Of a stretch of DNA of 64,000 nt, positions 1 through 8,968 are shown piece after piece. The position numbers were made by a program, and so were the translations under genes. Within the stretch, counting starts at the first letter, position 1; every line of letters begins with the position of its first letter. The DNA lies in the NCBI RefSeq assembly GCF_028683095.1, contig NZ_JAJUBC010000009.1, forward strand, positions 62,001-126,000. The letters run 5' to 3'. The notes under the pieces were generated by a model. It saw only the letters and a list, made by a program, of their open reading frames with translations, did no database searches and was not told where the DNA came from. This stretch comes from Enterovibrio gelatinilyticus (GTDB lineage: Bacteria > Pseudomonadota > Gammaproteobacteria > Enterobacterales > Vibrionaceae).

Positions 1-218
1 TGAAGAACCCAATCAATCAATCGTGAAATATGCGCTTGATTGGTTGCTTGCCAATGCGCAAACGCATCAAGGGATTGCTGACTTCCCTTCATCCCTACCG
101 TGGCTTGATGTATTGCCGTCGACTCGCGCTGCTTTGATATCATCGCATCATGATCATCATCCAACGCTGGGTCTGACGAAAGCTGTGCTGAATTGTTCAC
201 ACCTACGATTTCTGTCAT
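1..218 (-). CDS. N-terminal fragment of an eCIS operon gene, possibly the AAA+ ATPase
   Basis: An open frame runs on the minus strand from an ATG at 216-218 to the left edge (72 full codons). The ATG overlaps the stop codon of the DUF4255 gene as ATGA, so the two are translationally coupled. The visible part starts MTEIVGVNNSAQ, is polar and Asp/His-rich, and near the edge reads FAHWQATNQAHISRLIDWVL, an amphipathic helix. In contractile injection clusters the gene after the DUF4255/Pvc16 gene is often an AAA+ ATPase (Afp15/Pvc15 type) whose N-terminus carries a similar W-x-x-x-N helix. That identity is inference from position and a weak resemblance, since no Walker motif is inside the window. 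Confidence 0.55.
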   Translation of the reverse strand, partial: MTEIVGVNNSAQLSSDPALDDDHDAMISKQRESTAIHQATVGMKGSQQSLDAFAHWQATNQAHISRLIDWVL

Positions 219-1525
219 ACGGGCACCACCACTATTTGTGTTGGATCGTAAATTGGCGCGCGCGGCGTAAAGTCAGGTGCAATCGGCGGTCGGTCTTTTT
301 CGATAAACCAACTGTCTGCACCATCAATGCGTAATCGCGCAGGATAAACACCAGCAGGTAAAGGACCGAAAACAAATACAAGCGTGTTGGTTGTCACGGT
401 CACTGACTCTGCTTGCGCTCCATCGCTACCAAGCCAAAGGCTGGCTTGCTGCCCTGCATGCACATTGGGTGTCACGTTCAACGTCACAGTGACTGTTTGC
501 CCATTTCGTACCACGCTAGCAGGCGGCAATGTCATCACAGGCGACACTTGCACCATGACTTGGTTAGATTGTCGTGTGTCGCCATCAATTTCCGCAGAAT
601 ACCGCAATGCATAATGGCCCGCAGCCCAATTGGCAGGGGCATTTGGCAAGGTCACCGCATGACCAAGTGCGGAACCGCCCGCATCAACACTGACCGTTTG
701 TTCAAGATCCTGTGAAATATGCGAGAAGGAGAACCGCGGATTTCCCCCTTCTAAAAAACGCCCTTCTACATCTAAGGTATCCCCCAACCTTGCGCTCGCC
801 TGTCGCGCAGGAGGGATCACTCGCAACAACTGAGGCAATGAAGGAATGAGCTGAGGGAAAACATCTGGTCCACTGTTGTCAGTGCCAATGGTTAACACTG
901 GCAACGCGTTCAATGTGCCATATTCTGCTTCCATTAATACCGTGGAAACGCGGTAGGCCATCGACGGGCGATACTGAGTTTGCAATGCACTCCACAGCCC
1001 CGTTTTCTCCGAAATTGGCATGGTGTGAGGGGCAATTCGCAGCGCTTCCGCTTGATCTGCCAGCCCTGTATCGGACAGAGCTTGCAGCAATGGCGGTAAG
1101 CCCGCTGCAATAGCAGGAGAAGGTGTCAACGCCGTTTGAATTTCGGTGCGCGTAAAACCAGGATGCTCATGCAGGATTTGCATGGCATAACCTAATAGAA
1201 CGTCACTATGTAAATCCGCCGTACCATGGGCACACACCAAGTAGTACAAATCCAATGGCAGCGGCGTATTGTTGATTCTGTCTCCATCGGTGTTACGAGT
1301 CGGCACGCATTGATTGGCCCACGATCCATTGATTTCTGTGTGATAAAGGAACACGTTCAGTGCAGGGGCGGTATTGTCCTCTTGTGCCAGCATTTGATCA
1401 GGAGGTAACGCGTGAACAGGCACATTTGTATTAACGATTGCCGCGACATCATGGTCGACAAATCCATCGTTGAGCAGGTCGCGCAACAGTTGCGTGACGC
1501 CAGCCAGTGCCAGTGCGGAACTCAT
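215..1525 (-). CDS. DUF4255 / Pvc16-type tail cap protein of an eCIS
   Basis: A 436-residue protein starting MSSALALAGVTQLLRDLL. The first ~190 residues look like the Pvc16 N-terminal (DUF4255) family: a helical start, an 'APALNVFLYHTEIN' strand region, and a 'LPLDLYYLVCAHG...LLGYAMQILHEHP' core. Family members cap the tube/sheath end of contractile tails such as Afp and PVC particles. The remaining ~240 residues are beta-rich with repeated Val/Thr strands, looking like two Ig-like modules, which makes it longer than the basic family. Its ATG overlaps the stop of the upstream gene as ATGA, and its own stop overlaps the next ATG, so it sits in a tight minus-strand operon. The family is clear from the core; the role as terminator or cap is inherited from Afp16/Pvc16. 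Confidence 0.82.
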   Translation of the reverse strand: MSSALALAGVTQLLRDLLNDGFVDHDVAAIVNTNVPVHALPPDQMLAQEDNTAPALNVFLYHTEINGSWANQCVPTRNTDGDRINNTPLPLDLYYLVCAHGTADLHSDVLLGYAMQILHEHPGFTRTEIQTALTPSPAIAAGLPPLLQALSDTGLADQAEALRIAPHTMPISEKTGLWSALQTQYRPSMAYRVSTVLMEAEYGTLNALPVLTIGTDNSGPDVFPQLIPSLPQLLRVIPPARQASARLGDTLDVEGRFLEGGNPRFSFSHISQDLEQTVSVDAGGSALGHAVTLPNAPANWAAGHYALRYSAEIDGDTRQSNQVMVQVSPVMTLPPASVVRNGQTVTVTLNVTPNVHAGQQASLWLGSDGAQAESVTVTTNTLVFVFGPLPAGVYPARLRIDGADSWFIEKDRPPIAPDFTPRAPIYDPTQIVVVPV

Positions 1526-2523
1526 CGCTCTCCCTCCTGACGTTGGCGTAGATAGTCAGCCAAGGAAAGATCTGGTTTCCATGTCGACTTCACCATGCGC
1601 TCTGCCTGAGGTGGATTCTGAATGGGGGCTTGCTTGGACACAATCGTGACTGAATCTATTGTCACATTCACTGACACTGAACCTTCTGACCGCGCCTTTT
1701 GACGACGAAACGAGCTAGGCGCACTCGATGGCTCATTATCCTTGCTTCTCAATAGAGAACTGGCAAACGATGAGGTGTGTGTTGACGTTTGAGTGTGAGT
1801 TTGAGATTGATTTTGAGATTGACCCAATATGGACGCCGCCACTTGCTGGGTGAAGTCTTGCCTCCGGCTCCCCACTTTGGGCCCGATTTTGGCGGCTTTA
1901 TTTGCGGCATCCTCAGTCACTTCGTGCAACTGTGAGTCAGAATGAGCTTGATGCTGACTCGCTGCAACATGCTCATTGTGCACCCGTTCGATATTTGGAT
2001 CAGCGTTTTGCCAACTCGCACTTCGTGGATTATCACGTTCTCGATTGGCTTCGTTAACTATCTCCGCCGAGCGCTTTTGTTCGTTGAGTTGCTGGGAATG
2101 TGTGTTTGCCGATGACTCCCCCATTCGACCATCAATCGGAGATACAGATTGGGCGTGATCGCTGGACAGTAAATCAGCCCCTGAATCACTCACATTTCTT
2201 TCAGTGCTGCCCATTTTGTTTGAGAACGCATCTTTTGATTCTTTTCCTGACGACTCAGACCCAGTACGATCACCCTCATCATAAGTGACACCGTCACTTG
2301 AATGGCTACTGTTTTCGAATGAAGGGGCATTCGAAGGAACGTTATGCCATGCATCGATAGTCAATGTATCAGCGTCAAACTGATTAACTCTATTTATCCC
2401 ACTGGAATAGCCTGGCTCCTGCGTCACTCGGGTCGCCCCTGCATAATATGACGACGCAACAGGTTTTAGCGTCTGCATTCCATCAATGTTCCGGCGAATG
2501 TAATCCCCTAACAAACGATTCAT
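1522..2523 (-). CDS. Disordered eCIS-associated protein with a conserved-looking C-terminal tail
   Basis: A 333-residue protein. I place the start at the ATG at 2521-2523 (MNRLLGDYIRRN) because a GGGAG site lies just upstream; an open frame extends nine codons further without a better site. The N-terminal ~25 residues are ordered and basic, the middle ~230 are rich in Ser, Gln, Asn, His and Glu with no hydrophobic core, and the last ~50 return to order, with VNVTIDSVTIVS followed by LSLADYLRQRQEGER. That ending resembles small proteins seen in eCIS clusters that carry a short beta element and an L-S-L-x-D-Y-L tail. The long disordered middle is unusual and may act as a flexible linker or assembly tether. 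The gene overlaps the DUF4255 start as ATGA. Function not established. Confidence 0.68.
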   Translation of the reverse strand: MNRLLGDYIRRNIDGMQTLKPVASSYYAGATRVTQEPGYSSGINRVNQFDADTLTIDAWHNVPSNAPSFENSSHSSDGVTYDEGDRTGSESSGKESKDAFSNKMGSTERNVSDSGADLLSSDHAQSVSPIDGRMGESSANTHSQQLNEQKRSAEIVNEANRERDNPRSASWQNADPNIERVHNEHVAASQHQAHSDSQLHEVTEDAANKAAKIGPKVGSRRQDFTQQVAASILGQSQNQSQTHTQTSTHTSSFASSLLRSKDNEPSSAPSSFRRQKARSEGSVSVNVTIDSVTIVSKQAPIQNPPQAERMVKSTWKPDLSLADYLRQRQEGER

Positions 2524-2554
2524 AAATGCTCCCTTATGACACTCTGGCAAATAT

Positions 2555-3394
2555 TCATGAGTCGATCACCATGGCGATGTGCTGGCGACGGCGTGCGGGA
2601 CTCATGGCGAGAATGTCGTGGCTTGACCAGCCGTAAGCTGAAGCAAGAAGGTGAACATCCCACAGCTGACGCTCAACATCTGATGTCAGCAAAGACCAAA
2701 ACTGATTGGCAATATCGAATTGGTGCGCTGTTTCAGCCCCACATTCCGTGCATGCAGAATTCAAAGAAACGATGGTCAACGGTTCGATTTCAAGCATTCT
2801 CGCTTCAAGCGCCAGATAGAAGGCTCGCCATGCAGAAGCCGCATCTTCACTTTTATCAATGCAACTCAACACGTCCCGATAGCTCGCGGGGTCAAGTACG
2901 CATTGCGCAAATTCAGACTGCGTATGAGGTTTTGACAGCGGAGAGTTTGACGATGCGAGCACAAACAGATCACGGACAATCGGCAACCGGAAACGACCAC
3001 TAAACGCCGCCATGCCCAGTTCCGTGTCTAGTGTTTCGTAATAAGGTAAGTACGCTTCTGTGTTGATCTCGGTAGCTTCTGTGTTGCTCTTCAAGCGCTC
3101 CGAGCCACTCGCTAACACCTGTGAAACAGTAAAAGACAATTGGGTTTTGGCTGTACATTCAGAGCAAGCACAAACCACTGCAATAGACTCACCAAACTCA
3201 GCGCGGTAAGCCAGTAGCAGGAAATGATCTCGCCCAGCTAACGTCCAATCAACAACGTCTCCTTCGTATTGACTTGAAAGGTATGCAGACACCAAGGCAA
3301 CCGCACGTTGAGGTGGCAACATGTCAGCGGCTCTTTCCCAAAGCTCAACACGTTCATTGTTGGTCAATGCCGATATCGCAACACGCATTGGCAT
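2555..3394 (-). CDS. T4 baseplate (gp26/gp51)-like protein with cysteine pairs
   Basis: A 279-residue protein beginning MPMRVAISALTNNERVELWERA. Two cysteine clusters stand out: CACSEC near residue 75 and CTECG near residue 215, a spacing suited to one structural zinc site made from two knuckles. The helical region and its place between the tube gene and the DUF4255 gene match the T4_baseplate family, which includes phage T4 gp26 and gp51, assembly factors of the baseplate hub, and which recurs in contractile tail clusters. The start follows the tube stop codon by four bases with no strong ribosome-binding site, so it is probably read by coupled translation. Family is a moderate-confidence call from motifs and context; zinc binding is inferred from the cysteines. 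Confidence 0.65.
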   Translation of the reverse strand: MPMRVAISALTNNERVELWERAADMLPPQRAVALVSAYLSSQYEGDVVDWTLAGRDHFLLLAYRAEFGESIAVVCACSECTAKTQLSFTVSQVLASGSERLKSNTEATEINTEAYLPYYETLDTELGMAAFSGRFRLPIVRDLFVLASSNSPLSKPHTQSEFAQCVLDPASYRDVLSCIDKSEDAASAWRAFYLALEARMLEIEPLTIVSLNSACTECGAETAHQFDIANQFWSLLTSDVERQLWDVHLLASAYGWSSHDILAMSPARRRQHIAMVIDS

Positions 3395-3398
3395 TCAC

Positions 3399-3926
3399 TC
3401 ACTGTTCTGGATGCACAAAACTAGGTTCTTTTGGCACCGTGATGTCGTTGCGTTCCCACCCCTCGTTCTCTAGTTTGATTGACTGGATCATGAATGCGGA
3501 GCTAGACGCATCGAGCGCAGGTATCGCTTTGTATTCCGAGACCCAACAGTTATAGAGGGTGTAGCTCAATACTTTTTGCCCAGCTTCATTGAGAACTTCA
3601 AGAATCAATGTCTTGCGAAAATCTGCCAGCGAGACTTCACCGCCTAAACCCGTGCCAATACGCCACACTTTGTTGGCCCACTGCTCAAATTGAAGATTTT
3701 CAGTCACCCCACGTTCGAGCGTAATGGCTTCAAATTTAGCTTGCCCCGGCGATTTACGGGTGTGTGAAGGGTCTGCCCCCTCTCGGTATTCCATCACTTC
3801 TACGGTGCGGCTGAGTCCCGACACCTTTTGTACTGCTGCTAGTACGTCACCACCCGCTTCTTTGACAATAAATTTGTAGCCGGGATAAGGCACAATACGT
3901 TGACCATTCACGTTAAGCTGAGACAT
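3399..3926 (-). CDS. Contractile tail inner tube protein (T4 gp19-like)
   Basis: A 175-residue protein starting MSQLNVNGQRIVPYPGYKF. The start is the ATG at 3924-3926, preceded by GAGGGG; the longer open frame upstream encodes a nonsensical Cys/Phe-rich leader. The body has the pattern of the gp19 / Afp1-Afp5 tube family: a 'F.V......LAAVQKVSGLSRTVEVMEYREGAD' block (first beta-hairpin and the sheath-facing loop), 'ITLERGVTENLQFEQWAN', then 'LILEVLNEAGQKVLSYTLYNCWVSEYK'. Such subunits stack as hexamers to form the rigid tube pushed out when the sheath contracts. It lies between sheath and baseplate-like genes. Only one tube gene is visible here, whereas Afp and PVC clusters carry several; others may lie to the left. 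Confidence 0.9.
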   Translation of the reverse strand: MSQLNVNGQRIVPYPGYKFIVKEAGGDVLAAVQKVSGLSRTVEVMEYREGADPSHTRKSPGQAKFEAITLERGVTENLQFEQWANKVWRIGTGLGGEVSLADFRKTLILEVLNEAGQKVLSYTLYNCWVSEYKAIPALDASSSAFMIQSIKLENEGWERNDITVPKEPSFVHPEQ

Positions 3927-3989
3927 CTCGTCCCCCTCGCTAACTATCAAAAATAAGCAAAAGCAAAAACAAAAACGAATGCAGAGAGC

Positions 3990-4013
3990 CTCTGCCAGCA
4001 AAAGCTGACAGAG
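3990..4013 (-). other. Intercistronic stem-loop between sheath and tube genes
   Basis: On the minus strand the RNA reads CTCTGTCAGC-TTTT-GCTGGCAGAG, a 10-bp stem closed by a four-base loop with one G-U pair. No T-run follows, so it is not a classic terminator. It begins seven bases after the sheath stop codon and lies about 65 bases before the tube start. It may set the ratio of sheath to tube transcripts or protect the upstream message from 3' decay. Confidence 0.6.
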
Positions 4014-4020
4014 AGGACAT

Positions 4021-6000
4021 CTAACCGTTGCTGTTATTCATCAACTGCAAGCTAACAACGACAAATTCCGCAGGTTTTAGCCCCGCAAAGCCCACCAGTA
4101 AATTCACCACCCCCGCATCAATATCAGCTTGTGTGGTTGTCTCGGCGTCGCACTTCACGCGATAAGCCTGCTCAGGCGAACTGCCTTGAAAGGCACCTTG
4201 GCGAAATAACCCTTGCATGAAGTCACCAACTGCAATGCGAATTTCTGACCAAAGCGGCTCATCGTTAGGTTGGAACACTGCCCATTGCAAACCTCTAAAC
4301 AAAGACTCTTCAATAAACAATGCGGTACGACGAACAGGTATGTAAGTCCATTCCGACGCCAACTCATTCGCACCGCGAAGAGTTCGAGCGCCCCAAGCGA
4401 TATTGCCGCTAATGCCACCATTGCGAAGGCAATTCAAGCCCACAGGATTTAGCAGGCCTATTTCGTTATTGGTTAAGGATTGATTGAAGCCCATGACATT
4501 ACGAAGATTTGCCGTGATGCCAGCCGCCGCAGTCCAGATACCTGATTCGGTATCTTTGCGCGCATAGAGTCCCGCGATGGTGCCACTGGGCGCGATGGTT
4601 CGTAGACGATTTTCATTGTTCGGGTCAGGAACCTGAACCCGAGGATAGTAAGCAGCAGTATTACGGTGACGAAGACCGGCTCCTGCTACCTCATCAAGCC
4701 AATCATGTGCCTCTTCAACGCTATTCACGTTAGCGGGCGGATCAATTAATAAAAATGCGCGTTGTTCTTCGCAATATGTCAGCGCCGGACTCATGACACT
4801 AAAGGTATCCGCAGATCCAAGATCTGCTGCTTCTGGGATCAGTAAGATGTTGAACAAATCAACATCCTCCAGTGCATAAAGCCCAGTTCGAAGTGAGCGG
4901 TTTCCTCTCAATGGTGCCGCACGCTCAGCGTCGGTTAGGAGCGTTATATCCTCATCAGCCCCTGCGGTGGCGAGCGTTTGATGTCCCGCTGGAGCAACCG
5001 TATTCATGGCATATTGCTGAACATTTGGCTGTACCTGCACCGTCGCGCTATTAATCAGTCTCATGAATTCGCCAAAGTCTCCCTGGGGCACAAGCGATTC
5101 AGCGATGGTGATGACTTGTCCTGCACGATATTCGGCACTGTTTCTTCCACTGAAAATCGCCATACGTGAGCCACGAACAACCACTTGGCATTGCGCCCAA
5201 AGTGGATCTGCCGCACGAGTATCTCGGATTGCGTTTTGCAGCATGAGCGCCGCTTCTGCAATTGTGGTGGGTTTGATGCTCGCATCAATAAATACATCGT
5301 GAGCCCCCGTCCCTAGATCCACGAGCAACGAATTATCATCCGCGACCCCAGCATACTGCGTCGTGTCTTGCACATCAGAGTAAAAACCCGTCGCTGCAGG
5401 CATCGCTGTACCCGCACCGCCCAACGACAACTGAACAAGCATTGAATCATCGTTAACAACATCGACGACATAACGAGGGTGTGTCTCTACCATCGACACG
5501 TTACGATAAATTTCGTTACGCACTGGCAACTCTAAACCATCAACATGACGGATCTCGGTAATCGTCAGGTTAAACAAAGACGTGGGATCAGAGGTGAGAT
5601 AGTCAACATCAGCGCGTATATGGTTATTCCAATTACCGGGATCTTCGACTGGATTGTTCTGAAATTGACGTCCAGCATCAAACCTCAATGTGGTTGCACC
5701 GCTCCAGCTTTCTGCTGTCATGCTGCCATTCGTTCCTCCGCCTACGCGAATACCGACGGCTTGGCCTCCTCCATTAAGGTAAAACTGAGACACTGCGTAG
5801 CTCGCTTCGCTATCAGTGTGCACGCCACCAAAGTGAGTATCAAAATCACCAATGTGAAACATTCGCACTGGCGTATTAAGTGGACCGCGAGAAAAGCGCC
5901 CCACAATGGCGGCGATTGACGTAGCAACGCCACTCAATGAGCGACTACCACTAGGAATTTCTTGAATATAAACGCCGGGATATGTCAGTGCGACTGGCAT
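4021..6000 (-). CDS. Contractile tail sheath protein
   Basis: A 659-residue protein starting MPVALTYPGVYIQEIPSG, the hallmark opening of phage and eCIS sheath proteins. The start at 5998-6000 has a strong GGAGG site; 38 further codons upstream are open but lack the family opening. The N-terminal domain shows 'VATSIAAIVGRFSRGP' and 'FYLNGGGQAVGIRVGG'; the C-terminal domain holds 'LNPVGLNCLRNG', 'GARTL', 'WTYIPVRRTALFIEESLFRGLQWAVFQPNDEPLW', the conserved sheath core that forms the interlocking mesh. The middle ~250 residues are a variable surface domain. It is the first gene of the visible minus-strand operon, with a 671-bp gap upstream holding the promoter. Only one sheath gene is present, compared with three in Afp. 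Confidence 0.94.
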   Translation of the reverse strand: MPVALTYPGVYIQEIPSGSRSLSGVATSIAAIVGRFSRGPLNTPVRMFHIGDFDTHFGGVHTDSEASYAVSQFYLNGGGQAVGIRVGGGTNGSMTAESWSGATTLRFDAGRQFQNNPVEDPGNWNNHIRADVDYLTSDPTSLFNLTITEIRHVDGLELPVRNEIYRNVSMVETHPRYVVDVVNDDSMLVQLSLGGAGTAMPAATGFYSDVQDTTQYAGVADDNSLLVDLGTGAHDVFIDASIKPTTIAEAALMLQNAIRDTRAADPLWAQCQVVVRGSRMAIFSGRNSAEYRAGQVITIAESLVPQGDFGEFMRLINSATVQVQPNVQQYAMNTVAPAGHQTLATAGADEDITLLTDAERAAPLRGNRSLRTGLYALEDVDLFNILLIPEAADLGSADTFSVMSPALTYCEEQRAFLLIDPPANVNSVEEAHDWLDEVAGAGLRHRNTAAYYPRVQVPDPNNENRLRTIAPSGTIAGLYARKDTESGIWTAAAGITANLRNVMGFNQSLTNNEIGLLNPVGLNCLRNGGISGNIAWGARTLRGANELASEWTYIPVRRTALFIEESLFRGLQWAVFQPNDEPLWSEIRIAVGDFMQGLFRQGAFQGSSPEQAYRVKCDAETTTQADIDAGVVNLLVGFAGLKPAEFVVVSLQLMNNSNG

Positions 6001-6671
6001 GGGTGACCTCCTCAAGCAAGACGATGGATCCATTAAAACTGGCGTCAATGTATTGCGATGCCGTCGACTGGAAAATTCGACAACATCGAAGGGTGAGTAC
6101 AGTATTGATGTCACAATACACAGTAATGAGGATGGTCAACTTTCAACCAGTTGCTTGTCGCAACCACAAGACGATACACATTAAGAGGGTGTTATGCTTA
6201 AAAAAGTACGTTCGTTTTATTAACGATTTTTCAGCATGTTAAGCACAATGTAATCGTTCTTACTAAACACCCTTATTTTTATGCGAATTAATATTGAGAA
6301 AACTCGAAAAGACCAACGAAATAGACAGGCAGCCTAATTGCTCAGGCGAGACAGCTCATTCCAACCATAATACCCCCGATGCATATCAGTGAATTTTCGG
6401 TCTTTTGCTTGCTGACGAGTGAGAGCAGATTGACGTGAATGTTTGATTGTTCATTAATGACAATGAAAAAGAAAAACGAAAAAACCAAGACAGAGTGAAG
6501 ACAGCCCATCAAGTAGACATATATAGGTAGAAGCTGAATAGGTAGAAACAGAGTAGATAGAAGACGAATAGCAAAAATAGAAAGTGTCTGCGGGGCAGTT
6601 ATTCGTTGTCGGTCGTATCTAGCCGCCGACAGCTCATCAGCGGCTAGCAAAAACCGGTAATACACCCAGTT
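6001..6671. other. Gap upstream of the sheath gene with nested inverted repeats
   Basis: No credible gene. It should hold the eCIS operon promoter on the minus strand and the 3' end of the phosphatase message. An 8-bp inverted repeat AGGGTGTT (6186-6193) / AACACCCT (6266-6273) encloses a second pair TGCTTAA (6195-6201) / TTAAGCA (6239-6245), making a foldable block of about 90 bases. At about 6520-6580 there is a purine-rich stretch of imperfect 'AGGTAGAA'-like units. A 107-codon minus-strand frame at 6342-6665 has no ribosome-binding site and an implausible composition, so I do not call it. Confidence 0.5.
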
Positions 6672-7166
6672 TTATGATTGACTGACAAACTCGTGGATGT
6701 AGTCAATTTGAGGTTGCTTTGTAAATGCCCCCGGACGCAAAGCTTGGACTTCACGAATAATATCTTCCAATTCCCAGCCACGTTCTAATAGCAAATGCGC
6801 AGCCATCAAACCAGTGCGGCCTGATCCCCCCATGCAATGAAGGGCGACCTTCTCACCTTTTGCAATCGCATCATGCAGGCGTGATTGGCATTGTTGCCAG
6901 CTCTGAATAAACGCGGCGTTTGGCGCTTCATCGTCTTCAATCTGGGTTTGGAACCATGTGATTCCGGCAGCTTGGGCGAGTTCACCAAGTTCAGCAACGC
7001 CTTTTTCAGCCATTTCTTCTTGGCTCAGCGCGGTGACAATCATGGTCACGCCTTGTGCTTTAAGTTGATCTAAGCTCTCTTTTAACGACGTGCCTTTGGT
7101 GCCTGGGCATGGTGTTAAAATTAACGCACCCGCTTCAACAGGCAGTTCCCATGTTGGATGTGTCAT
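6672..7166 (-). CDS. Cys-based protein tyrosine/dual-specificity phosphatase
   Basis: A 164-residue cytoplasmic protein. The start at 7164-7166 (MTHPTWELPVEAG) follows AAGG with good spacing. The signature HCMGGSGRTG gives Cys111 as nucleophile and Arg117 as phosphate binder (C-x5-R-T), and the loop 'ALSQEEMAEKG' upstream carries the region where the general acid of this fold is expected. The opening 'ALILTPCPGTK' resembles the CDKN3-like phosphatase group found in many bacteria. No signal peptide. It is divergent from rhlE, with about 197 bases between the two starts. The substrate cannot be told from sequence. Confidence 0.85.
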   Translation of the reverse strand: MTHPTWELPVEAGALILTPCPGTKGTSLKESLDQLKAQGVTMIVTALSQEEMAEKGVAELGELAQAAGITWFQTQIEDDEAPNAAFIQSWQQCQSRLHDAIAKGEKVALHCMGGSGRTGLMAAHLLLERGWELEDIIREVQALRPGAFTKQPQIDYIHEFVSQS

Positions 7167-7363
7167 TGTTATACCTTCATTCCTTTCAACTAACTGATTT
7201 ATGCTAACCCTCAATTATGGCGCTTAAGTATTACAAATTAAATAACGATAGTCGTTGATGATAAACACCAAAAGCCTCAGAATAGCGCCCCTTTCCCTAC
7301 TGAGTTGGCGCACTTGCCACCAGCCGTCCATTTTAGGGCGTAATCTTATTGAGAATTATACAT

Positions 7364-8926
7364 ATGGGTTTTACCTCGTTAGGTCTTTCTGCACCAATCC
7401 TTAAAGCGGTACAAGAGAAGGGTTACGATACGCCTTCTCCGATTCAGGCGCAGGCTATCCCTGCTGTACTTGAAGGCAAGGATGTCATGGCTGCAGCACA
7501 AACCGGTACAGGTAAAACCGCTGGCTTTGTTCTGCCAATCCTAGAAAAACTGAGCCATGGCGATCGCGCTCGTCCAAACCACGTTCGCGCTTTGATCTTG
7601 ACCCCAACTCGTGAACTAGCCGCTCAGATCCTCGAAAATGCGGAGGCTTACAGCAAGCACACGCGCCTGCGTTCTACCGTTGTTTTTGGTGGCGTTAAAA
7701 TCAACCCACAACTTATGGCACTGCGCAAAGGTACCGACGTTTTGGTCGCTACACCGGGTCGTTTACTTGATCTTTACAGCCAGAATGCAGTGAAGTTTTC
7801 ACAGCTTGAAGTGTTGGTTTTGGACGAAGCTGACCGCATGCTAGACATGGGTTTCTTCCGTGACATCAAACGAATCCTCGATATTTTGCCGAAGAATCGC
7901 CAGAACTTGCTGTTCTCTGCAACGTTTTCTGACGAGATTCGTCAACTAGCGAAAGGCTTGGTTAACAATCCTGTTGAGATTTCAGTCACGCCTGCAAACT
8001 CAACCGCACGTACCGTTGAACAATGCATTTACCCTGCTGACAAGAAAAAGAAACCAGCCATCCTTTCTACGTTGATCAAAGAAGGTAACTGGCGTCAGGT
8101 GTTGGTATTTAGTCGCACTAAGCACGGCGCAAATAAGCTGTCTCATTTCCTTAATGAAGAAGGCATTACTGCGGCACCGATTCACGGTAACAAGAGCCAA
8201 GGTGCTCGCACCAAAGCACTGGCTGATTTCAAATCAGGTGAAGTACGTGTACTGGTAGCAACCGATATTGCTGCTCGTGGTATCGATATTCCACAGCTTC
8301 CACAAGTGGTTAACTTTGATTTGCCAAACGTTGCTGAAGATTATGTTCACCGTATTGGCCGTACTGGCCGCGCTGGTGAAACAGGTAAAGCGATCTCGTT
8401 GGTTTGTGCTGACGAAGCGGATGATCTATTCGGTATCGAACGTTTAATTCAGCAAGTACTGCCACGCATAGAACTAAAAGGTTTCAAGCCAAGCATCGCT
8501 GTCCCTGAACGTGCACTAGACACTCGTCCCATGAAAGCGAAGAAACCAAAAAGACCAAGCGCTCCAACAGGTGGTCGTCGTTCTTCTAGCTACAGAGGCA
8601 ACGGTGACAAAGCGGTCTTCGAAAATCGTCAATCTCGTCAAGGTGGTGGTCAGCAAGCTCAGAAAGCTGAAGGCAACGGTGAAGGCCAAGCACGTCGTGA
8701 AGGTTCTGCTCGCAACGGCAACGCTAATAGTCGTAACGGTAACCGCAATGGCAACAGCAATACGGGTAATCGTGGTGCGAATGCATCAGGTCAAGCGCCA
8801 TCACGCAATAAGCCACAAGGCAATGGCGCTCAGAAGCCAGCAGGAAGCCAAAACAGAAAACCAGGTGGCCAACAACGCCGTCGCCCTTCGGGCAACACAG
8901 CGAAAGCGACCCCTAGCGCCAACTAA
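7364..8926 (+). CDS. rhlE: ATP-dependent RNA helicase RhlE
   Basis: A 520-residue DEAD-box helicase starting [16 protein letters not shown], typical of RhlE. Motifs in order: Q motif '[12 protein letters not shown]' (about 23-34), Walker A AQTGTGKT (45-52), [16 protein letters not shown] in '[13 protein letters not shown]', SAT, and the second RecA domain with '[12 protein letters not shown]' and '[10 protein letters not shown]'. A tail of about 140 residues follows, built of Arg, Asn, Gly, Gln and Ser with many N-G-N and R-N-G steps and no predicted fold. RhlE enzymes act in ribosome maturation and RNA decay. I chose the ATG at 7364 rather than an upstream TTG because the family begins M-x-F-x-x-L-G-L. 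A strong terminator follows. Confidence 0.95.
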   Translation: MGFTSLGLSAPILKAVQEKGYDTPSPIQAQAIPAVLEGKDVMAAAQTGTGKTAGFVLPILEKLSHGDRARPNHVRALILTPTRELAAQILENAEAYSKHTRLRSTVVFGGVKINPQLMALRKGTDVLVATPGRLLDLYSQNAVKFSQLEVLVLDEADRMLDMGFFRDIKRILDILPKNRQNLLFSATFSDEIRQLAKGLVNNPVEISVTPANSTARTVEQCIYPADKKKKPAILSTLIKEGNWRQVLVFSRTKHGANKLSHFLNEEGITAAPIHGNKSQGARTKALADFKSGEVRVLVATDIAARGIDIPQLPQVVNFDLPNVAEDYVHRIGRTGRAGETGKAISLVCADEADDLFGIERLIQQVLPRIELKGFKPSIAVPERALDTRPMKAKKPKRPSAPTGGRRSSSYRGNGDKAVFENRQSRQGGGQQAQKAEGNGEGQARREGSARNGNANSRNGNRNGNSNTGNRGANASGQAPSRNKPQGNGAQKPAGSQNRKPGGQQRRRPSGNTAKATPSAN

Positions 8927-8941
8927 GATAAAGTGATTTGT

Positions 8942-8968
8942 AAAAGCCAGACAGTGTCTGGCTTTTTT
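8942..8968 (+). terminator. Rho-independent terminator after rhlE
   Basis: A perfect 12-bp stem, AAAAGCCAGACA / TGTCTGGCTTTT, around a single unpaired base, ending in six T residues. It starts 15 bases after the rhlE stop codon. Confidence 0.93.

Noticed and set aside
6342-6665. 107-codon minus-strand ORF upstream of the eCIS sheath gene.
   Set aside because: No ribosome-binding site, odd Phe/Leu/Ser composition, and it covers low-complexity DNA.
8571-8936. 121-codon plus-strand ORF inside rhlE.
   Set aside because: A frame shadow of the low-complexity RhlE tail.
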